Assembly (NCBI GenBank): GCA_029990175.1
Contig: JARKIP010000005.1
Span: 34,543,501-34,607,500 of the forward strand
Length of the DNA stretch: 64,000 nucleotides
Reading direction: 5' to 3'
Source of the DNA: Petunia secreta
Lineage: Eukaryota > Streptophyta > Magnoliopsida > Solanales > Solanaceae
This document shows, one piece after another, positions 61,476 to 64,000 of this stretch. Position numbers and translations under genes: made by a program. The stretch's first letter is position 1. Every line of letters begins with the position of its first letter. Under the pieces are notes generated by a model. The model saw only the letters and a list, made by a program, of their open reading frames with translations, was not told the DNA's origin and did no database searches.

Positions 61476-61714
61476 CGTTGACAGTGTAGCCAATTTTGTC
61501 ATGACACTAAGGAGCCTATGACTTAAGAGAATGTAGGCGTCAGGCTGAGATGCTTGCTTTGCTTGGAGTATACCCTGCAATGGAGATGTTTTTGCAACAT
61601 AATGTATATACATAACGTACCTTCCCGCTGGGCTGGTGTATCTTTCCAAGATTCTCGATGCATAAAACTATGTTTGCTATGCCATGATGGTGTGTCTTTT
61701 GCTGTCAAATGTTA

Positions 61715-63530
61715 GATTCGACATTGGGTTCTATGCCCTCCGTCGGTGCATTGGGCTGTGTACCCTCCACAAAAAAATGGAAATGCAAATCGATATCGGG
61801 TTGTGTACCCTTAACCGATGCTTTGGGTTGTGTGCCCTCAGCTAATTTAAAATGCAAATCGATATCGGGCAGTGTACCTCAACCGACGCTTCGGTTTGTG
61901 TGCTCTCAGCTAATTAAAAATACAAATCAATATCAGGCTGTGTACCCACAACCAACGCTTCGGGTTGTGTGCCCTCAGCTAATTTAAAATACAAAGCTAT
62001 ATCGGGCTGTGTACCCTCAACCGACGCTTCGGGTTGTGTGCCCTCAGCTAATGTAAATGACAAATAAATATCGGGCTGTATACCCGCAATTGGTGCTTCG
62101 GGTTGTGTACTCTCAGCTAATTTAAAATGCAAATCCATATCGGGCTGTGGACCCTCAACCGATGCTTCGGGTTGTGTGCCCTCAGCTAATTTAAAATGCA
62201 AATCGATATCGGGTTGTGTACCCTCAACCGACGCTTCGGGTTGTGTGCCCTCAACTAATGTAAATGAAAAATTGATATCAGACTGTGTACCCTCAATCGA
62301 CGCTTCGAGTTGTGTGCCCTCAACTAATTCAAAATACAAATCGATATCGGGCAATGCACCCTCAACCGACGCTTCGGGTTCTGTCCCCTCAGCTAATTTA
62401 AAATGCAAATCGATATGGGGCTGTGTACCCTCAACTGACGCTTCGGGTTGTGAGCCCTCAGCTAATTTAAAATGCAAATAGATATGGGGCTGTGTACCCT
62501 CAACCGATGCATCGGGTTGTGTGTCCTTAGCTAATTTAAAATACAAATCGATACGGGGCTGTGTACCCTCAAACAACGCTTAAGGCTGTGTGCCCTCAGC
62601 TAATTTAAAATGCAAATCGATATCTGGCTGTGTACCCTCAACCAATGCTTCAGGTTGTGTGCCCTCAGCTAATATAAATGACAAATCGAGATCGGGTTGT
62701 GTACCCTCAAATCGACGCTTCGGGTTGTGTGCCCTCAGCTAATTTAAAATGCAAATCGATATCGGGCTGAGTACCCTCAACCAACCCTTCGGGTTGTGTG
62801 CCTTCATCTAATTTAAAATACAAATCGATATCAAGCTGTGTACCCTCAACCGATGCTTCGGGTTGTGTTCCCTCAGCTAATGTAACTAACAAATCGATAT
62901 CAGGCTGTATACCCTCAATCGATGCTTCAGGTTGTGTGCTCTCAGCTAATTTAAAATGCAAATTGATATCGGGCTGTGTACCATCTACCGACGCTTCGAG
63001 TTGTGTGCCCTCAGCTAATATAAAATGCAAATCGACATCGGGTTGTGTACCCTCAACCGATGCTTCGGGTTGTGTGCCCTCAGCTAATCTAAATGAAAAA
63101 TCGATATCGGGCTGTGTACCCTCAATCGACGCTTTGGGTTTTGTGCCCTCAACTAATTTAAAAGGCAAATCGATATCGGGCTGTGGGTTTTGTGCCCTCA
63201 GCTAATTTTAAAGGCAAATCGATATCGGTCTGTGTACCCTCAACCTACACTTCGGATTGTGTGCCTTCAGCTAATTTAAAATACAAATCGAAATCGGGCT
63301 GTGTGCCCTCAGCTAATTTAAAATGCAAATCGATAACGGGTTGTGTACCCTCAACTGATGCTTCGGATTGTGTGCCCTCAGCTAATGTAAATAACAAATC
63401 GATATCAGGTTGTGTATCGACGCTTTGGGTTGTGTGCCCTCAGCTAATGTAAATGACAAATCGATATCGGGCTGTGTACCCTCAAACGACGCTTCGAGTT
63501 GTATGCCCTCAGCTAATGTAAATGACAAAC
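61715..63530. repeat. 69-bp tandem array in the I 3' UTR, about 26 copies
   Basis: It has the same unit as in H with small changes (GGGTTGTGTGCCCTCAGCTA in the second half). Both strands are open over long stretches: the minus strand gives repeats of EGTQPDIDLHFKLAEGTQPE type over 220 and 153 codons, and the plus strand gives CVPSANLKCKSISG repeats. The array lies between pol (beyond the right edge) and the polypurine tract. Confidence 0.92.
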
Positions 63531-63824
63531 CTTTCGTTTAAACACTTCTGTCGTGCGTTGTTGATTTAGGTATCTTTCGTGCCTGCATCCAAAGAAATAT
63601 TGGTGAGTTGTACGGGGTGGTTTGGTTTGTGCATTCTAGGCTTGTTTCGCGTTCGCTGTCAACGAGTGCCGGGATCTTGGTTGAGATGTTAGGGATATGC
63701 ATAAAATAGTATGTAATGCAAATGATTTTGAAAATAGAAAGAAAATGAAATAAAATATTTTATTCCATTGAGTCGCAAGTCGCGTTGTGTAAAGCCAAAG
63801 TTGTCGTCCTTTATGCTGTTCCAA

Positions 63825-63990
63825 ACGAATTTTGAGAGCGCCCTCAAAACTCTGCCCCAGTTTGCTTTTAAAATTTTTGAGGACCAATTTTTGAGAGGTC
63901 CTCAAAAATTTCTGCCCAGTGTCAACTATATTTGTCCTTTGGGAATTTTTTAGAGTTCCTAAAAAATGCTGCCCCAGTGTTCGCTTTGTG
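63825..63990. repeat. Tandem hairpins, I 3' UTR
   Basis: These are counterparts of the H hairpins: TTTTGAG..CTCAAAA near 63830-63850, AATTTTTGAG..CTCAAAAATT near 63889-63910, and AATTTTTTAG..CTAAAAAAT near 63943-63968, each followed by CTGCC(C)CAGT or a close variant. Confidence 0.8.
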
Positions 63991-64000
63991 GGAAAATAAA

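Larger units (their letters stand above)
36180..64000 (-). mobile_element. Tat/Ogre-lineage Gypsy element I, partial (hosts G, E, D)
   Basis: Only its 3' end is present: a 3' LTR in two pieces (36180-37723 and 59191-61428), a polypurine tract, a 69-bp array and the hairpin UTR. It is the same family as H by LTR start, array unit and hairpins. LTR ends TGTCATACCC and GGGTGTTAACA are imperfect inverted repeats. It inserted into pol of H. The candidate duplication is ATGTG (36175-36179) but the other side is outside the window. Confidence 0.75.

Noticed and set aside
61709..63452. Plus-strand repeat protein frames (CVPSANLKCKSISG type)
   Set aside because: They are antisense to the element and follow from a repeat unit divisible by three; no start, promoter or independent support.

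Overview
This is a slice of a plant nuclear genome made almost entirely of LTR retrotransposons nested inside each other. I recognise no host gene, tRNA or rRNA. The plant origin is shown by primer-binding sites for plant tRNAs (initiator-Met, Asp), by Athila, Tat/Ogre, Tekay/Del, Galadriel/CRM-type chromovirus and Sirevirus lineages, and by a piece of chloroplast ycf2 lodged in one element. The element types fit a eudicot with a large genome. Solanaceae is a guess from the style of the Tekay LTR.

Left part (1-3448): the tail of a plus-strand Tekay/Del chromovirus (T) with a 2.6-kb 3' LTR, then a 380-bp relic of another LTR. Left nest (3449-31373): an Athila element (A, target-site duplication AAAGG) carries gag-pro-pol and an env-position ORF. 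That ORF is split by chromovirus B (12160-27528, TSD ATAAG). B is itself split in its protease by chromovirus C on the minus strand (15876-23425, TSD CGTTT). C has one uninterrupted 1.68-kb-codon polyprotein and is the only coding-intact element here.

Middle (31379-36179): a minus-strand Tat/Ogre element (H), seen as part of an LTR, a 3' UTR with a 69-bp tandem array, and a broken pol containing the ycf2 fragment. H is interrupted by a second Tat/Ogre (I, from 36180 past the right edge). The 3' LTR of I is split by a non-autonomous element (G, 37724-59190, minus). G has no reverse transcriptase or integrase but encodes a protease-like domain that has lost its catalytic Asp. G is split by a Sirevirus-type Copia element (E, 41100-57108, minus, TSD AAGCA), and E is split in its integrase by chromovirus D (47138-54697, plus, TSD AAGAC). 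The right end (59191-64000) is the rest of I's LTR, its polypurine tract and its 69-bp array.

LTR-LTR divergence counted by eye follows the nesting: G about 4%, E about 3%, D about 2%; A about 1%, B and C about 0.5%.

The more unusual signals are at nucleotide level: a palindrome GGAMCWGKTCC scattered through both coding and non-coding parts of E; a stem-loop just upstream of the polypurine tract in every Gypsy element, with base changes that keep pairing; a TATA box enclosed by a 10-bp inverted repeat in B and D; element-specific GC-rich palindrome clusters placed both in the LTR and before a start codon; and the dead-protease element G.
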